The position numbers and the translations under genes are program-made. Below the pieces are notes generated by a model. It ran no database searches, was not told the DNA's origin, and saw nothing but the letters and a program-made list of their open reading frames with translations. A stretch of DNA of 64,000 bases, taken from contig CAZWBW010000001.1 of the NCBI GenBank assembly GCA_964632355.1, positions 22,160-86,159 on the forward strand, written 5' to 3'. Position 1 is the stretch's first letter. Every line of letters starts with the position of its first letter. Shown here in pieces: positions 34,260 to 43,071 of the stretch. The DNA is from JALOAP01 sp964632355 (GTDB lineage: Bacteria; Chloroflexota; Dehalococcoidia; Tepidiformales; Tepidiformaceae).

Positions 34260-34733
34260 ATGGCGGATCAGCATGCGTTCGAACTCGCGACCGCAGACGA
34301 AGAGGAGACCCGCCGCGTCGGCGAGCGGCTTGGCCGCCTCCTTCGCAAAGGCGACGTTGTCCTCTTGAGCGGCGATCTCGGCACCGGGAAGACGTGCCTG
34401 ACCCAGGGAATTGGCCGTGGCCTCGACTGTCCCCAGCAGGTGAACAGCCCTTCGTTCGTCCTGATGAACGAATACGCCGGCCGCGAACAGCTCTACCACG
34501 TCGACCTCTACCGCATCGAAGGCGTCGAAGAGCTCGACGACCTCGGCCTCTGGGATTACGCCGAGAAGGGCGTGCTGGTCATCGAATGGCCGGAACGCGG
34601 GGCAGACCTCCTCCCCGGCGACGGCCTGGTTATCGAACTGCGCTATGGGGATGTCGACCGCCAGCGGCGGTTGCGTTTCCTGCCACGCGGACCCCGCGGC
34701 GAAGAGCTCGTGGAGTCCCTTCGCGCCGCGTGA
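34260..34733 (+). CDS. tsaE: tRNA t6A37 threonylcarbamoyl biosynthesis ATPase TsaE
   Basis: A 157-residue P-loop protein: Walker A SGDLGTGKT (about residues 37-45), SPSFVLMNEY and HVDLYRIEG, all TsaE hallmarks. With TsaB and TsaD it completes the N6-threonylcarbamoyl-adenosine modification of ANN-decoding tRNAs. Its stop overlaps the tsaB start (GTGA). tsaD and tsaC are not in the window. Confidence 0.95.
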   Translation: MADQHAFELATADEEETRRVGERLGRLLRKGDVVLLSGDLGTGKTCLTQGIGRGLDCPQQVNSPSFVLMNEYAGREQLYHVDLYRIEGVEELDDLGLWDYAEKGVLVIEWPERGADLLPGDGLVIELRYGDVDRQRRLRFLPRGPRGEELVESLRAA

Positions 34734-35335
34734 GCACCGTTCTCGCCATCGATACTGCTTCGCCTGCCTTCGCGTTGGCGGTCGCCATCGACGGTGTGGT
34801 CACCGCTTCCTTGCAGCACGACAACGAACAGGAACATTCACAGCAACTGCTCGCCCGGGTAGACGAACTCCTCGGTGAGCGCCGCCGCGATCTCTCGGGC
34901 GTTGTCGTCGTACGCGGCCCCGGGAGCTACGCCGGCCTCCGCGTCGGCATCGCCACCGCCGAAGGCCTCGCCCTCTCCCTGGACATTCCCATCGTGGGTG
35001 TCGGCACCCTCGATGCTGTTGCTGCCGTGGCCGGCGGCGATGCCCTCGCGATCCATCCCGCGGGCCGCGGCGAGTTCGCTGCCCAGCGGTTCGAGGGCGG
35101 TGCACCCACGGGCGACATGTACGCCGCGAAACCCGAGGAGCTTCGCGGTGAACAGACGGCCGGCGAAGGCGCCGGGGCGCTCGGGGGCCGCGAAGTCACC
35201 CCCGAGGAGCGCGTTCGCGCCGCGCTCCAGCTCGGGCTCCCACGGCTCAGCGAGGCCGCGGGCCGCATCGAAGCGATCTACCTGCGCGAACCAAACATTA
35301 GCCGCCCGCGCCCGCGTCCCGCGAACGGGCGCTGA
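34730..35335 (+). CDS. tsaB: tRNA t6A biosynthesis scaffold TsaB
   Basis: A 201-residue ASKHA-fold protein with VLAIDTASPAF at the N-terminus and RGPGSYAGLRVG near residue 62. It dimerises with TsaD to make t6A. Overlap with tsaE shows coupling. The true start is GTG 34730; the open frame further upstream lies inside tsaE and is not coding. In many bacteria rimI follows; here rimI is at 48539 and ndk follows instead. Confidence 0.93.
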   Translation: MSTVLAIDTASPAFALAVAIDGVVTASLQHDNEQEHSQQLLARVDELLGERRRDLSGVVVVRGPGSYAGLRVGIATAEGLALSLDIPIVGVGTLDAVAAVAGGDALAIHPAGRGEFAAQRFEGGAPTGDMYAAKPEELRGEQTAGEGAGALGGREVTPEERVRAALQLGLPRLSEAAGRIEAIYLREPNISRPRPRPANGR

Positions 35336-35349
35336 CCGGAGGAACACAC

Positions 35350-35805
35350 ATGGCAACCGAACGAACACTCATCCTCGTGAAGCCCGATGCGATGCAGCGC
35401 GGGCTGGCCGGCGAAGTCCTGCGGCGGTTCGAACAGCGTGGACTCCGCATCGTGGGTCTCAAGCTCGTACAGGTCTCCCGCGAACTCGCCGGGCAGCACT
35501 ACGCTGAGCACGAAGGCAAGCCCTTCTACCCCGGCCTCGTCGACTACATCACCAGCTCGCCTGTGATCGCCGCCGTGCTCGAAGGCACCGGCGCCATCGC
35601 CATGGTTCGCAAGATGATCGGCAAGACCGACCCCGCCGAGGCCGAGCCGGGCACTATCCGCGGCGACCTGGGCATGGAAAAGGGCCGCAACCTGGTCCAT
35701 GCCAGCGACGGCCCCGAGAGCGCCAGCCGCGAAATCGGTCTCTGGTTCCGCGACGACGAACTGATCAGCTGGCCGCGCGACGTCGACCGCTGGATTTTCG
35801 AGTAA
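35350..35805 (+). CDS. ndk: Nucleoside diphosphate kinase
   Basis: A 151-residue Ndk with the active-site His117 in NLVHASDGPESA and the usual KPDAMQRGLAGE start. It equilibrates nucleoside di- and triphosphates. GGAGGA precedes the ATG. A hairpin terminator follows the stop by 25 bases. The 14-base gap to tsaB suggests one transcript tsaE-tsaB-ndk. Confidence 0.97.
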   Translation: MATERTLILVKPDAMQRGLAGEVLRRFEQRGLRIVGLKLVQVSRELAGQHYAEHEGKPFYPGLVDYITSSPVIAAVLEGTGAIAMVRKMIGKTDPAEAEPGTIRGDLGMEKGRNLVHASDGPESASREIGLWFRDDELISWPRDVDRWIFE

Positions 35806-35829
35806 TCACGCCAGTCCCGGACGTTCGAA

Positions 35830-35859
35830 GGGGGTACGCCGTCCTTATTGCGTACCCCC
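35830..35859 (+). terminator. Terminator after ndk
   Basis: 10-bp stem GGGGGTACGC / GCGTACCCCC with a ten-base loop. It lies between convergent ndk and csbD and may serve both strands. Confidence 0.65.
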
Positions 35860-35925
35860 TCCCGCATCGGTGGAAGCGTGCCCCCTCGGGCATCGCGACC
35901 ACGCTTGCGTGCCCCTCGCTGGCGG

Positions 35926-36114
35926 CTACTCGAACTTTTCCTTGATTTCCTCCGCCTTTTCCTTCAGCTCGCCCATCATTCCGCGAGCCTTCCCCTTCTT
36001 CTCCTGGGCTTCGCCTTCGGAGCGCTGTTCCGGGTCGTCGGCCATATCGCCGTACGCCTGCCGGGCCTTCCCGGCCATCTCTTCGGCCTTACCCTTGGCT
36101 TTGTCTTGTGTCAT
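35926..36114 (-). CDS. CsbD-like stress protein
   Basis: A 62-residue highly charged helical protein: DKAKGKAEEMAGKARQAYGD, then EKKGKARGMMGELKEKAEE, matching CsbD/YjbJ-type general stress proteins. Function unknown. ATG 36114 is preceded by GGAAGGA. A longer open frame continues upstream but is not supported. Confidence 0.88.
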   Translation of the reverse strand: MTQDKAKGKAEEMAGKARQAYGDMADDPEQRSEGEAQEKKGKARGMMGELKEKAEEIKEKFE

Positions 36115-36254
36115 GTGGATTCCTTCCTGCCGGGCGTCCCGGCTGTCGGTCCACGGTACGTCCTGCTGCCTTGCCGTAATCTCAGGCTTCGGGGGCGAAC
36201 TGTTTCGGGGGCGTGGCATATCGCACCCCCAGCTGCACGGCGCGTAGGGACGGT

Positions 36255-37067
36255 CTAGGCGGCTTCGCCGATTTCGAACTGCTCCAGCTGGCGCACCGCG
36301 AGCCAGAACGCGAGCGCCGTGACTACCACGGTCATCAGCACCGCAGTCGTCACCCCGAGCCGCGCGCTGAACACCTCCGGCGTCACGTCGCTCAGCCATT
36401 CCGCCACCGAAAAGGTGTACTGTCGCACGCTGAACACCCGGGTCCCCGAGAACAACCGCGTCACGACGCCTTCCCAGATGAACACGTAGATCAGCCCGGC
36501 CACGAATGCCCGGCTCGTCACGACGCTTACGCAGATGAACACCGCCGAATACACAAGCGCGCCGGCGATACCCGCGACCGCAAAGCCCACCGGGATCGCG
36601 TATCCGTTCCCGACCGAGAAGCTGGCGCCTCCGAGGGTTGTCTCCGTTGGCTGCCCGACCAGGGGGATGTACCCCGCCGCCACGATCACGACCGCGATGA
36701 ACGCCGCCGTGACGGCCCACGCCACCGCCAGCTTCGAGAGCACGACTTTCCACCGCGGGATGGGCTTCGAAAGCAGGTACACGGCCGTGCCGTCTTCGAT
36801 TTCCGAGCCAAGTACCGCCGTGCCCACAATGAGCGCCGCCAGCGGCAGCAGCGTCGCGAGCACGATGTCGGAAAGCAGCGCCTCGGCGACGAATCGCTGG
36901 TGCCGGGAGAACGGCACACCGCTCTCGCTCAGCTCGAACGCCTCCGGCGGCGTAAGGCGGTACGCCGTCGCTATCGCGACCGGGACGAGCGCCGCGAGCA
37001 CCAGCGCGATGGTGCGGCGCTGGCTCAGCAATTGCCGGAATGTTAGCTCGACGATCGTGCCGTTCAT
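36255..37067 (-). CDS. ABC-2 type permease
   Basis: A 270-residue membrane protein with six helices: LRQLLSQRRTIALVLAALVP-type start, a GSEIEDGTAVYLLSKPI motif typical of ABC-2 permeases, and a C-terminal helix before an acidic tail. It overlaps the upstream ATPase gene (ATGA at 37064-37067), so the two form one transporter. Substrate unknown. Confidence 0.88.
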   Translation of the reverse strand: MNGTIVELTFRQLLSQRRTIALVLAALVPVAIATAYRLTPPEAFELSESGVPFSRHQRFVAEALLSDIVLATLLPLAALIVGTAVLGSEIEDGTAVYLLSKPIPRWKVVLSKLAVAWAVTAAFIAVVIVAAGYIPLVGQPTETTLGGASFSVGNGYAIPVGFAVAGIAGALVYSAVFICVSVVTSRAFVAGLIYVFIWEGVVTRLFSGTRVFSVRQYTFSVAEWLSDVTPEVFSARLGVTTAVLMTVVVTALAFWLAVRQLEQFEIGEAA

Positions 37068-38026
37068 CGCTTCACCAGGTACGAGAACACGCTCTCGAGC
37101 GACTCGTCCGTCGGCAGCACTTCGTACAACGAAACATTCGCTCCGCGCGCCACCTTCGCCAGCGCTACCGTAAACGCCGCGAAATCGCTCGCCTTCACGG
37201 TCAGGTGCCCGTCTTCCAGTTCGACGCCGAACACCGAGGTGTCGCCGACCAGCGCCATCGCCAGCCGCCGGTCGTCGCTCGACCGCACTGTGAAGGTGTG
37301 TGGCCGGTCGGTCATGAGCCGGCGAATTTCGTGGAAGTCGCCCGACGCAGCCAGCCGCCCCGCGACGATGACGAGCACGTTTTCCGCGAGCCGCTCGACC
37401 TCCTCGAGGATGTGCGACGAGAACACGATGGTGTGTCCCTCGGCCGCCATCCGGCGAAGCATCTCCATGAGATAGAGCCGCTGGCGGGGGTCGGCGCCGT
37501 TGAACGGCTCGTCGAGCAGCAAGACCTGCGGCCGGTGTACCAGCGCAGCCGCGATCTTCACTCGCTGCTTCATGCCTTTCGAATAGCCGCCCGTTGGCCG
37601 GTGCTGCGCATCCTCGAGGTCGACCATCCGGATGGCCCGCCGCGCAGCCGCCTCGGGGTCCGGCAGTCCATGCAGCTTCGCGCTCTGCAGCACGAACTGC
37701 CACCCGGTCAGGAACGGGTATACGGCCTCGCGCTCGGGCACGAGTCCCACCTGCCGGTACATCTCCGGGTTCCGCCATGCCGACTGCCCGAGCACTCGGA
37801 CCTCACCTGCCGATGGCTCCAGGAATCCCGAAAGCATGTGCAGGATGGTTGACTTCCCGGCCCCGTTCGGACCCAGCAGGCCGGTAATCCCCGGCCCGAG
37901 TTCGAACGAGATGTCGTTCACCGCCACCACGTTCCCGTACCACTTCGAGACGTGCTCGAACGTGACGGTCGCTTCCGAAGGCGCCGCCGATGGGAATGCT
38001 GCCGCGGTCGTGGTCTCCGTCGTCAT
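37064..38026 (-). CDS. ABC transporter ATP-binding protein (ABC-2 pair 2)
   Basis: A 320-residue ATPase: Walker A GPNGAGKST (residues 52-60), signature GYSKGMKQR, Walker B VLLLDEPFNGADP, and a C-terminal domain with DESLESVFSYLV typical of the CcmA/NatA branch. ATG 38026 overlaps the preceding permease stop (ATGA). It energises the 36255-37067 permease. Confidence 0.92.
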   Translation of the reverse strand: MTTETTTAAAFPSAAPSEATVTFEHVSKWYGNVVAVNDISFELGPGITGLLGPNGAGKSTILHMLSGFLEPSAGEVRVLGQSAWRNPEMYRQVGLVPEREAVYPFLTGWQFVLQSAKLHGLPDPEAAARRAIRMVDLEDAQHRPTGGYSKGMKQRVKIAAALVHRPQVLLLDEPFNGADPRQRLYLMEMLRRMAAEGHTIVFSSHILEEVERLAENVLVIVAGRLAASGDFHEIRRLMTDRPHTFTVRSSDDRRLAMALVGDTSVFGVELEDGHLTVKASDFAAFTVALAKVARGANVSLYEVLPTDESLESVFSYLVKR

Positions 38027-38919
38027 AGCGACATCCGCTCGTACCGGCGCAGCAGGATCCACGTGGCGAGCGCTGTTATCGCGGCTACCACGAGGAAGTA
38101 CACCACGCCCGGGATATCAGCCTTGGCGAGTTCGTTGGTGGGATCCGCTTCCGCGCCGAAGAACCAGTACGTGGTCCCGCGCATCAGGAAGTACAGCCCG
38201 AGCAGGTACGTGAATCGGCCGGGCCCGTCCCACCCCAGCGTCTCGAACAAGATGAGCGCGATGGTCGACGACAGTGCGAACAACGCGATGATGCCGCCCG
38301 TCGCATAGGCCCGCCGCGAGGTGTGCGAGGCGATCGCCAGCGCGATGGCCGCAGCGAACATCGAAATGACGACCGCCGTCGCCGTCAGCCGCGGAAGCTG
38401 GTCGAAGTTCTCGCGCAGGTACTCAAGCGTGTCGCTGCTCGCGAGCGCATTGCCGAAGAACATCACGGCCTGCGGCAGGAACGTCAGGAACAGCATCGCC
38501 GTGGAGAGCGCCGCAAGCTTCGCGAGTGCATAGTCACGACGCATGATTGGCCGCGAGAAGTACAGCGGCAGTGTGCGGTTCCGCATATCCCGCCCGAGCA
38601 ATTCCGGCCCGACCGCGGCCACGAACAGCGCCAGGATTACCTGGATGTACTCGTTGTACTCCTCGAGGCGAACCACTTCGACGTCGTTCAGTAGCGAAGC
38701 CACACCGAGTTGTACGACGGCCGGGAACATCGCGAGCACGACCAGCGTGACCGGGATGATCTTCGCCGCAGTTCGGCGCCCCAGCCCGAACGCGGCCCGC
38801 AGGCTCTGCAGGTAGATCGCCCGGCTCGCGTGCAGCCGGCCGAGGCGCACACCGTCGTAGGTTCGATACCCGAGGTCGTAGATGTTGCCTGCGGCTCGCT
38901 CAGGCGATGGCTGCGACAT
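38023..38919 (-). CDS. ABC-2 type permease
   Basis: A 298-residue membrane protein: a short soluble start (YDLGYRTYDGVRLGR), then six helices with LGRDMRNRTLPLYFSRPI, the ABC-2 motif. It overlaps the upstream ATPase gene by 20 bases. With the ATPase at 38900-39832 it forms the first of two adjacent exporters. Confidence 0.88.
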   Translation of the reverse strand: MSQPSPERAAGNIYDLGYRTYDGVRLGRLHASRAIYLQSLRAAFGLGRRTAAKIIPVTLVVLAMFPAVVQLGVASLLNDVEVVRLEEYNEYIQVILALFVAAVGPELLGRDMRNRTLPLYFSRPIMRRDYALAKLAALSTAMLFLTFLPQAVMFFGNALASSDTLEYLRENFDQLPRLTATAVVISMFAAAIALAIASHTSRRAYATGGIIALFALSSTIALILFETLGWDGPGRFTYLLGLYFLMRGTTYWFFGAEADPTNELAKADIPGVVYFLVVAAITALATWILLRRYERMSL

Positions 38920-39832
38920 CGCTATCCTCCGCCTCCACCACCGGCCTGAACAGGTCTTCGAGGGTCTGGCGCCGCTGTTCGATGCGAACCAGCCCGAGCC
39001 CCATGTCCGCCACTGTGTCGCGAATCAGGTCGTACAGCCCGTCGTCGGTGAGCCCGAGGAGGATCGAGCGCCCCTCCACGCGCACCGGGATCCCCTTCGA
39101 CTCCAGTACCGCCACGAACTCCTTGCTCGGCGGTTCGACCTCGACGGCGAGCACCTGCGTCCGCGCCGTGAATTCGGCGATCGGTGCCGACCGCACCAGC
39201 CGCCCGGCTTCGATCACGACGAGGTGGTCGCACACCCGCTCGATCTCGCCGAGTAGATGAGACGACATAAGGATCGAAATCCCGAACTCCCGCCCGGTCC
39301 TGCGTACCAGGTCCAGCATCTCGTCACGCCCCGCCGGGTCGAGCCCGTTCGTCGGCTCGTCGAGCAGCATCAGCCGTGGGTCGTGGACCAGCGCCTGCGC
39401 GAGCTTGACCCGCTGCTTCATGCCCGTCGAATAGCCGCGCATCTCGCGGTACCGCTCTTCGAACAGCCCAACGTGCCGCAGCGTCTCCGCGGTTCGCTCC
39501 CGGGCGGCGGTCGGCGGCAGGCCACTCACCTGCGCCATGTGCGAAACGAAATCCGTGGCCGTCATGTCGAGCGGCAGGCAGTCGTGTTCGGGCATGTAGC
39601 CGACAAACTGCCGCAACTCCGGTCCCTGCCGGGTGATGTCGAACCCGAGGATCTCCCCGGACCCGCTCGTCGGCTCGAGCAACCCGAGCAGGATCTTGAT
39701 CAGCGTGCTCTTCCCGGCGCCGTTCGCGCCCACCAGCCCGATGATGCCCGGCTCGAGTTCGAGGTCCAGGCTGTCGAGTGCCGTGACCGACGGGTATCGC
39801 TTTGTCAGCGACTGTGTGGTGAGCAGCGCCAT
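38900..39832 (-). CDS. ABC transporter ATP-binding protein (ABC-2 pair 1)
   Basis: A 310-residue ATPase: Walker A GANGAGKST (residues 35-43), signature GYSTGMKQR, Walker B LMLLDEPTNGLDP, SSHLLGEIERVCD and a C-terminal QTLEDLFRPVV. TAGGCT lies seven bases before ATG. It heads the four-gene overlapping ABC operon running down to 36255. Confidence 0.92.
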   Translation of the reverse strand: MALLTTQSLTKRYPSVTALDSLDLELEPGIIGLVGANGAGKSTLIKILLGLLEPTSGSGEILGFDITRQGPELRQFVGYMPEHDCLPLDMTATDFVSHMAQVSGLPPTAARERTAETLRHVGLFEERYREMRGYSTGMKQRVKLAQALVHDPRLMLLDEPTNGLDPAGRDEMLDLVRRTGREFGISILMSSHLLGEIERVCDHLVVIEAGRLVRSAPIAEFTARTQVLAVEVEPPSKEFVAVLESKGIPVRVEGRSILLGLTDDGLYDLIRDTVADMGLGLVRIEQRRQTLEDLFRPVVEAEDSDVAAIA

Positions 39833-39889
39833 CGCGGCTAGCCTACCATCCGCGTGCTTGCGCGACTCAGCCTTTGGTTGGAGCCGGGT

Positions 39890-40942
39890 TCAGGACTCCG
39901 GCGCAGCGTCCCAGAGTTGGCCCTGCGGCGGTTGCCCCTGCTCAGCGAACGGAATGCCGAGGTGGCGGTACGCAGCGGGGGTCGCGACCCGTCCGCGCGG
40001 CGTTCGCTGCAGAAACCCGAGCTGCAGAAGGAACGGCTCGTACACGTCCATGATCGTGTCGGACTCTTCGCTGATCGAAGCTGCGATCGTCTCCAGCCCG
40101 ACCGGCCCGCCGCCAAACTTCTCGATGACGCACCGCAGCACCGCCCGGTCGGTTTCATCGAGCCCAAGCTCGTCGACTTCGAGCAGTTCCATCGCCTTCC
40201 GGGTCGCGTCGAGCGTCACTTCGCCGTTCGCGCGCACCTGCGCGTAGTCGCGAACCCGCCGGAGGATCCGGTTCGCGATGCGCGGCGTCCCCCGCGACCG
40301 CCTCGCGATCTCCATCGCCGCGTCGTCGGGCAGATCGACCCCGAGAATCGCCGCCGAGCGCTTCACAATGGTCGCGAGCGTCGGTGCGTCGTAAAACTCG
40401 AGCCGGTACACCGACCCGAACCGGTCCCGCAACGGCGCGCTGACCATCGCGTAGCGCGTCGTCGCGCCGATGAGCGTGAACTTCGGCATCGCCAGCCGTA
40501 CCGACCGCGCGCCCGGCCCCTTCCCGATGATCAGGTCGAGCGCGAAGTCCTCCATCGCCGGGTAGAGGATCTCCTCGACCGACCGCGCCAGCCGGTGGAT
40601 CTCGTCGATGAACAGGATGTCGTGCTGCTTCAGGTTCGTGAGGATGGCCGCGAGGTCGCCGGGCCGTTCGATGGCCGGCCCGCTGGTGGTGCGAATCGCC
40701 ACCCCCATCTCGTTCGCGACGATGTTCGCCAGCGTCGTCTTGCCCAGCCCCGGCGGCCCGTACAGCAGCAGGTGGTCCAGCGCATCCTCGCGTTGTTTCG
40801 CCGCTTCAATGGCGATCGCGAGGTTCTCCTTCACCCGGTCCTGCCCCGGGAACTCGTCGAGCGCGCGCGGCCGCAGCGAACGTTCGACCTCAGCGTCGTC
40901 GACGCTCGCCGCGGGCGAGACAAACCGTTCCTCGGGTGGCAT
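39890..40942 (-). CDS. ruvB: Holliday junction branch migration ATPase RuvB
   Basis: A 350-residue AAA+ helicase: SLRPRALDEFPGQ, Walker A GPPGLGKTT (residues 62-70), Walker B LFIDEIHRL, sensor GATTRYAMVSAPLRDRFG with the arginine finger region, and the winged-helix end with GLETIAASISEE and LGFLQRTPRGR. It drives branch migration with RuvA; ruvA and ruvC are not in the window. TACCCT is eight bases before ATG and no ribosome binding site is visible. Confidence 0.97.
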   Translation of the reverse strand: MPPEERFVSPAASVDDAEVERSLRPRALDEFPGQDRVKENLAIAIEAAKQREDALDHLLLYGPPGLGKTTLANIVANEMGVAIRTTSGPAIERPGDLAAILTNLKQHDILFIDEIHRLARSVEEILYPAMEDFALDLIIGKGPGARSVRLAMPKFTLIGATTRYAMVSAPLRDRFGSVYRLEFYDAPTLATIVKRSAAILGVDLPDDAAMEIARRSRGTPRIANRILRRVRDYAQVRANGEVTLDATRKAMELLEVDELGLDETDRAVLRCVIEKFGGGPVGLETIAASISEESDTIMDVYEPFLLQLGFLQRTPRGRVATPAAYRHLGIPFAEQGQPPQGQLWDAAPES

Positions 40943-40997
40943 CGCGGCTAAGGGTAACAGAGGCAGCCGCTCGGTCGTTCGCCGGGCGCCGCGCGCC

Positions 40998-41558
40998 TCA
41001 GATGTCGCGAACACCTTCGACAATGAGGCCTGCCGCGACCACCACCAGCAACGCCGCGAGTAGCCGCGCCACGGCATCCGCGGCGACTTCGCCGCGGCGC
41101 AAGGGCGCCACGGTGAGCGCGGCCGCAACCGCCAGCGGCACCACCGCCGCACCGAACGCCATCCCGGCGCCTTCGTCTGCGCCGTAGCTCAGCGCGGCGA
41201 TGAGCCCGGCCGGGCTCGCCAGCAGCGGGATGGCCAGCGGGAATACGGCATCCTGCAGCCCATCTTCCGACGGTGCCGCCGCAACGCGCGCCCGCCAGAG
41301 CGCGAACACGCCCGTCGTCCCCATCACGATGCCGGCGGCGATCCGGAACGTTTCGGGTGCGACATCGAGGAAGTCGAGCAGGCTGTCGGCGACTGCCGCC
41401 GCGAAGAGGTACAGCACCCCGGCGATCGCGAAGCCCACGGCGGCGACCACCAGCCGCTGTCTCGAACGCGAATCGGCAAGGTCCCGCGCGGCGAGCGCCA
41501 CCGCGGGCGGATTGATCGTGGCGAAGAAGATGACCAGCAGCTGAAGGTAGTCGCTCAC
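40998..41558 (-). CDS. MarC-family membrane protein
   Basis: A 186-residue protein with six hydrophobic helices, beginning with the MarC hallmark LLVIFFATINPPAVA and with FPLAIPLLASPAGL in the middle. The transport role of the MarC/NAAT family is unproven. GTG 41558 overlaps the stop of the alpha/alpha-barrel gene (GTGA), so translation is coupled. Confidence 0.85.
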   Translation of the reverse strand: MSDYLQLLVIFFATINPPAVALAARDLADSRSRQRLVVAAVGFAIAGVLYLFAAAVADSLLDFLDVAPETFRIAAGIVMGTTGVFALWRARVAAAPSEDGLQDAVFPLAIPLLASPAGLIAALSYGADEGAGMAFGAAVVPLAVAAALTVAPLRRGEVAADAVARLLAALLVVVAAGLIVEGVRDI

Positions 41559-42733
41559 TCGCCCTCCCGCCGGGCGATAATGTCCACGCTGCGGATGAGC
41601 CCCGAAAGGGCGTGCTGCTGGTCGTCCATTCGTGTCACTCCTTCGGTAAACCAGGCGCCCTCGAGGAGTTCCGGCCGCGCACCCTCGTGCGCCTCCTCTG
41701 CGGTCACCTGGCGCTCGTACAACATCCCCGCGCCACAGGCCGCACGTTCGGCGATCTTGTCGCGCATGTCCGCCATCCTCGGGTCCGTCTCCGCGAGCAG
41801 CCACAGAGAGGTGAGCCCCTCGACCCACGTCCCCATACCCGCCGCGCGGGCCTGGCGGCCGTGCCACAGCTCCGACCACCAGCTCTCCGTGCGCTGCGAC
41901 TCGGCGCGAATCAGCAGCCCGAACCGCTCGGCGAGCCGGCGCGCATACGCCAGTTGCTCGTCCGAAAGCGGCCAATCGGCCATCTCCGAAAGGCCGTACG
42001 CGGCCCACTGGTCGGCCCACGGCGGGAACTTCAGGTTCTCGACGTCGTCGCGGTGCAGCGCCAGGTAGTCGGCCACCTTGCGCGCCGGTTCGTCCCACCC
42101 TTCGCCCGGGAAAATCTCGTGCATCAGTGTCAGCGCCCAAAAGGCCTCGCCCGTGGCGTACTTCGAACGCTGGTTCGGATTCGGCTGTCCCGTGGCCGGG
42201 TCCCACAGTTCGAGGAACGCGCCATCGTCGAGCTGCAGGACGAGCATGAATCGCGCGAGGTCGCGCATGAGATCGTCGTACTGCGGGTCGCCGGTGGCGA
42301 TGCGGCGCTGCTCGAGCCCCGCCAGCATGAGCGCCGACGCGCCGAGCTTCACGTTCCCCGTGTACGGGTCGCGCAGCGCCGCCCAATCGTCGTGCCGGAT
42401 CAGGTTCTCGATCATCCAGCCGAGGCCGCGGTCGGCCGTCTCCATCCCCGACAGGTCGCCTTCGGCCGCCAGCTGGTACAGCGACATCGTGACGCCCGCG
42501 TGGCGCACGACGTTGTAGCCGCCCGGCTCGACGTTCGCTTCCCGGTCGTATTCGTAGACGTACCGGCCGTCGGGGAGTTGCGCGCGTTCGATCCACCGCG
42601 CCGCGGCGACGGCCGATTGGTGCGCCATGTCGGGCGTGATTGGCGGGCAGTGCTCAGGCGGGATGACAATGGCGCGCAGCGCAACGGCGCCGACTGCCCA
42701 CAATCCGAGGGTTCCCGCCAGTCCCTTCAACAT
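41555..42733 (-). CDS. Membrane-anchored six-hairpin (alpha/alpha-barrel) protein
   Basis: 392 residues: one N-terminal hydrophobic helix (about 5-24), then a helical domain with LPDGRYVYEYDRE, VRHAGVTMSLYQLA and GEAFWALTLMHEI segments. The pattern of an Arg-His-Ala helix followed by Gly/Ala-rich helices resembles six-hairpin glycosidase or thioredoxin-like YyaL families. I cannot assign an enzyme activity. TATGCT lies eight bases before ATG. Coupled to the MarC gene. Confidence 0.6.
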   Translation of the reverse strand: MLKGLAGTLGLWAVGAVALRAIVIPPEHCPPITPDMAHQSAVAAARWIERAQLPDGRYVYEYDREANVEPGGYNVVRHAGVTMSLYQLAAEGDLSGMETADRGLGWMIENLIRHDDWAALRDPYTGNVKLGASALMLAGLEQRRIATGDPQYDDLMRDLARFMLVLQLDDGAFLELWDPATGQPNPNQRSKYATGEAFWALTLMHEIFPGEGWDEPARKVADYLALHRDDVENLKFPPWADQWAAYGLSEMADWPLSDEQLAYARRLAERFGLLIRAESQRTESWWSELWHGRQARAAGMGTWVEGLTSLWLLAETDPRMADMRDKIAERAACGAGMLYERQVTAEEAHEGARPELLEGAWFTEGVTRMDDQQHALSGLIRSVDIIARREGE

Positions 42734-42857
42734 CGGCGCGAAGCATACGCGAAGCTGAATAGCGGACCAGTCGGAGCGGGCGAACAGCGACCGTCATGTG
42801 CGCAGGGTAGGAGCGCACCAAGGCCAGCAGGTACCGGAGAGGAATGAAAATCCCGCT

Positions 42858-42935
42858 CTAGGCGACGAAGCGCATCAGCAGCACAGCCGCGTAGAGGGTG
42901 GCGAGGACGGCGGTTGTGTGGATGAGCGTTGTCAC
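42858..42935 (-). CDS. Candidate 25-residue membrane peptide
   Basis: GTG start with GAAGGGAAC about six to fourteen bases upstream. The product is a short start, a single hydrophobic helix (TTAVLATLYAAVLLMRF) and a TAG stop. Size and pattern fit small membrane peptides, but a 25-codon frame can arise by chance. Confidence 0.3.
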   Translation of the reverse strand: MTTLIHTTAVLATLYAAVLLMRFVA

Positions 42936-43021
42936 CGTAGTTCCCTTCGACGTGTTGTCTACAAGTAGAACGCATGTAAACCGGAAAAGGTTCCGCCAAA
43001 GGGCTGATCTTCACAGTCAAA

Positions 43022-43044
43022 CAGGCCCTCGGTATGAGGGCCTG
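43022..43044 (-). terminator. Terminator after lipB
   Basis: 9-bp stem CAGGCCCTC / GAGGGCCTG with a five-base loop; on the minus strand TTTG follows. Confidence 0.7.
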
Positions 43045-43071
43045 CTGTCCGTTCGCCTGTCCCGCCGCTGA

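Larger units (their letters stand above)
42734..43071. other. 338-bp intergenic region
   Basis: It contains a possible 25-codon membrane peptide gene on the minus strand (42858-42935) and the lipB terminator (43022-43044). Nothing else recognisable. Confidence 0.5.
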
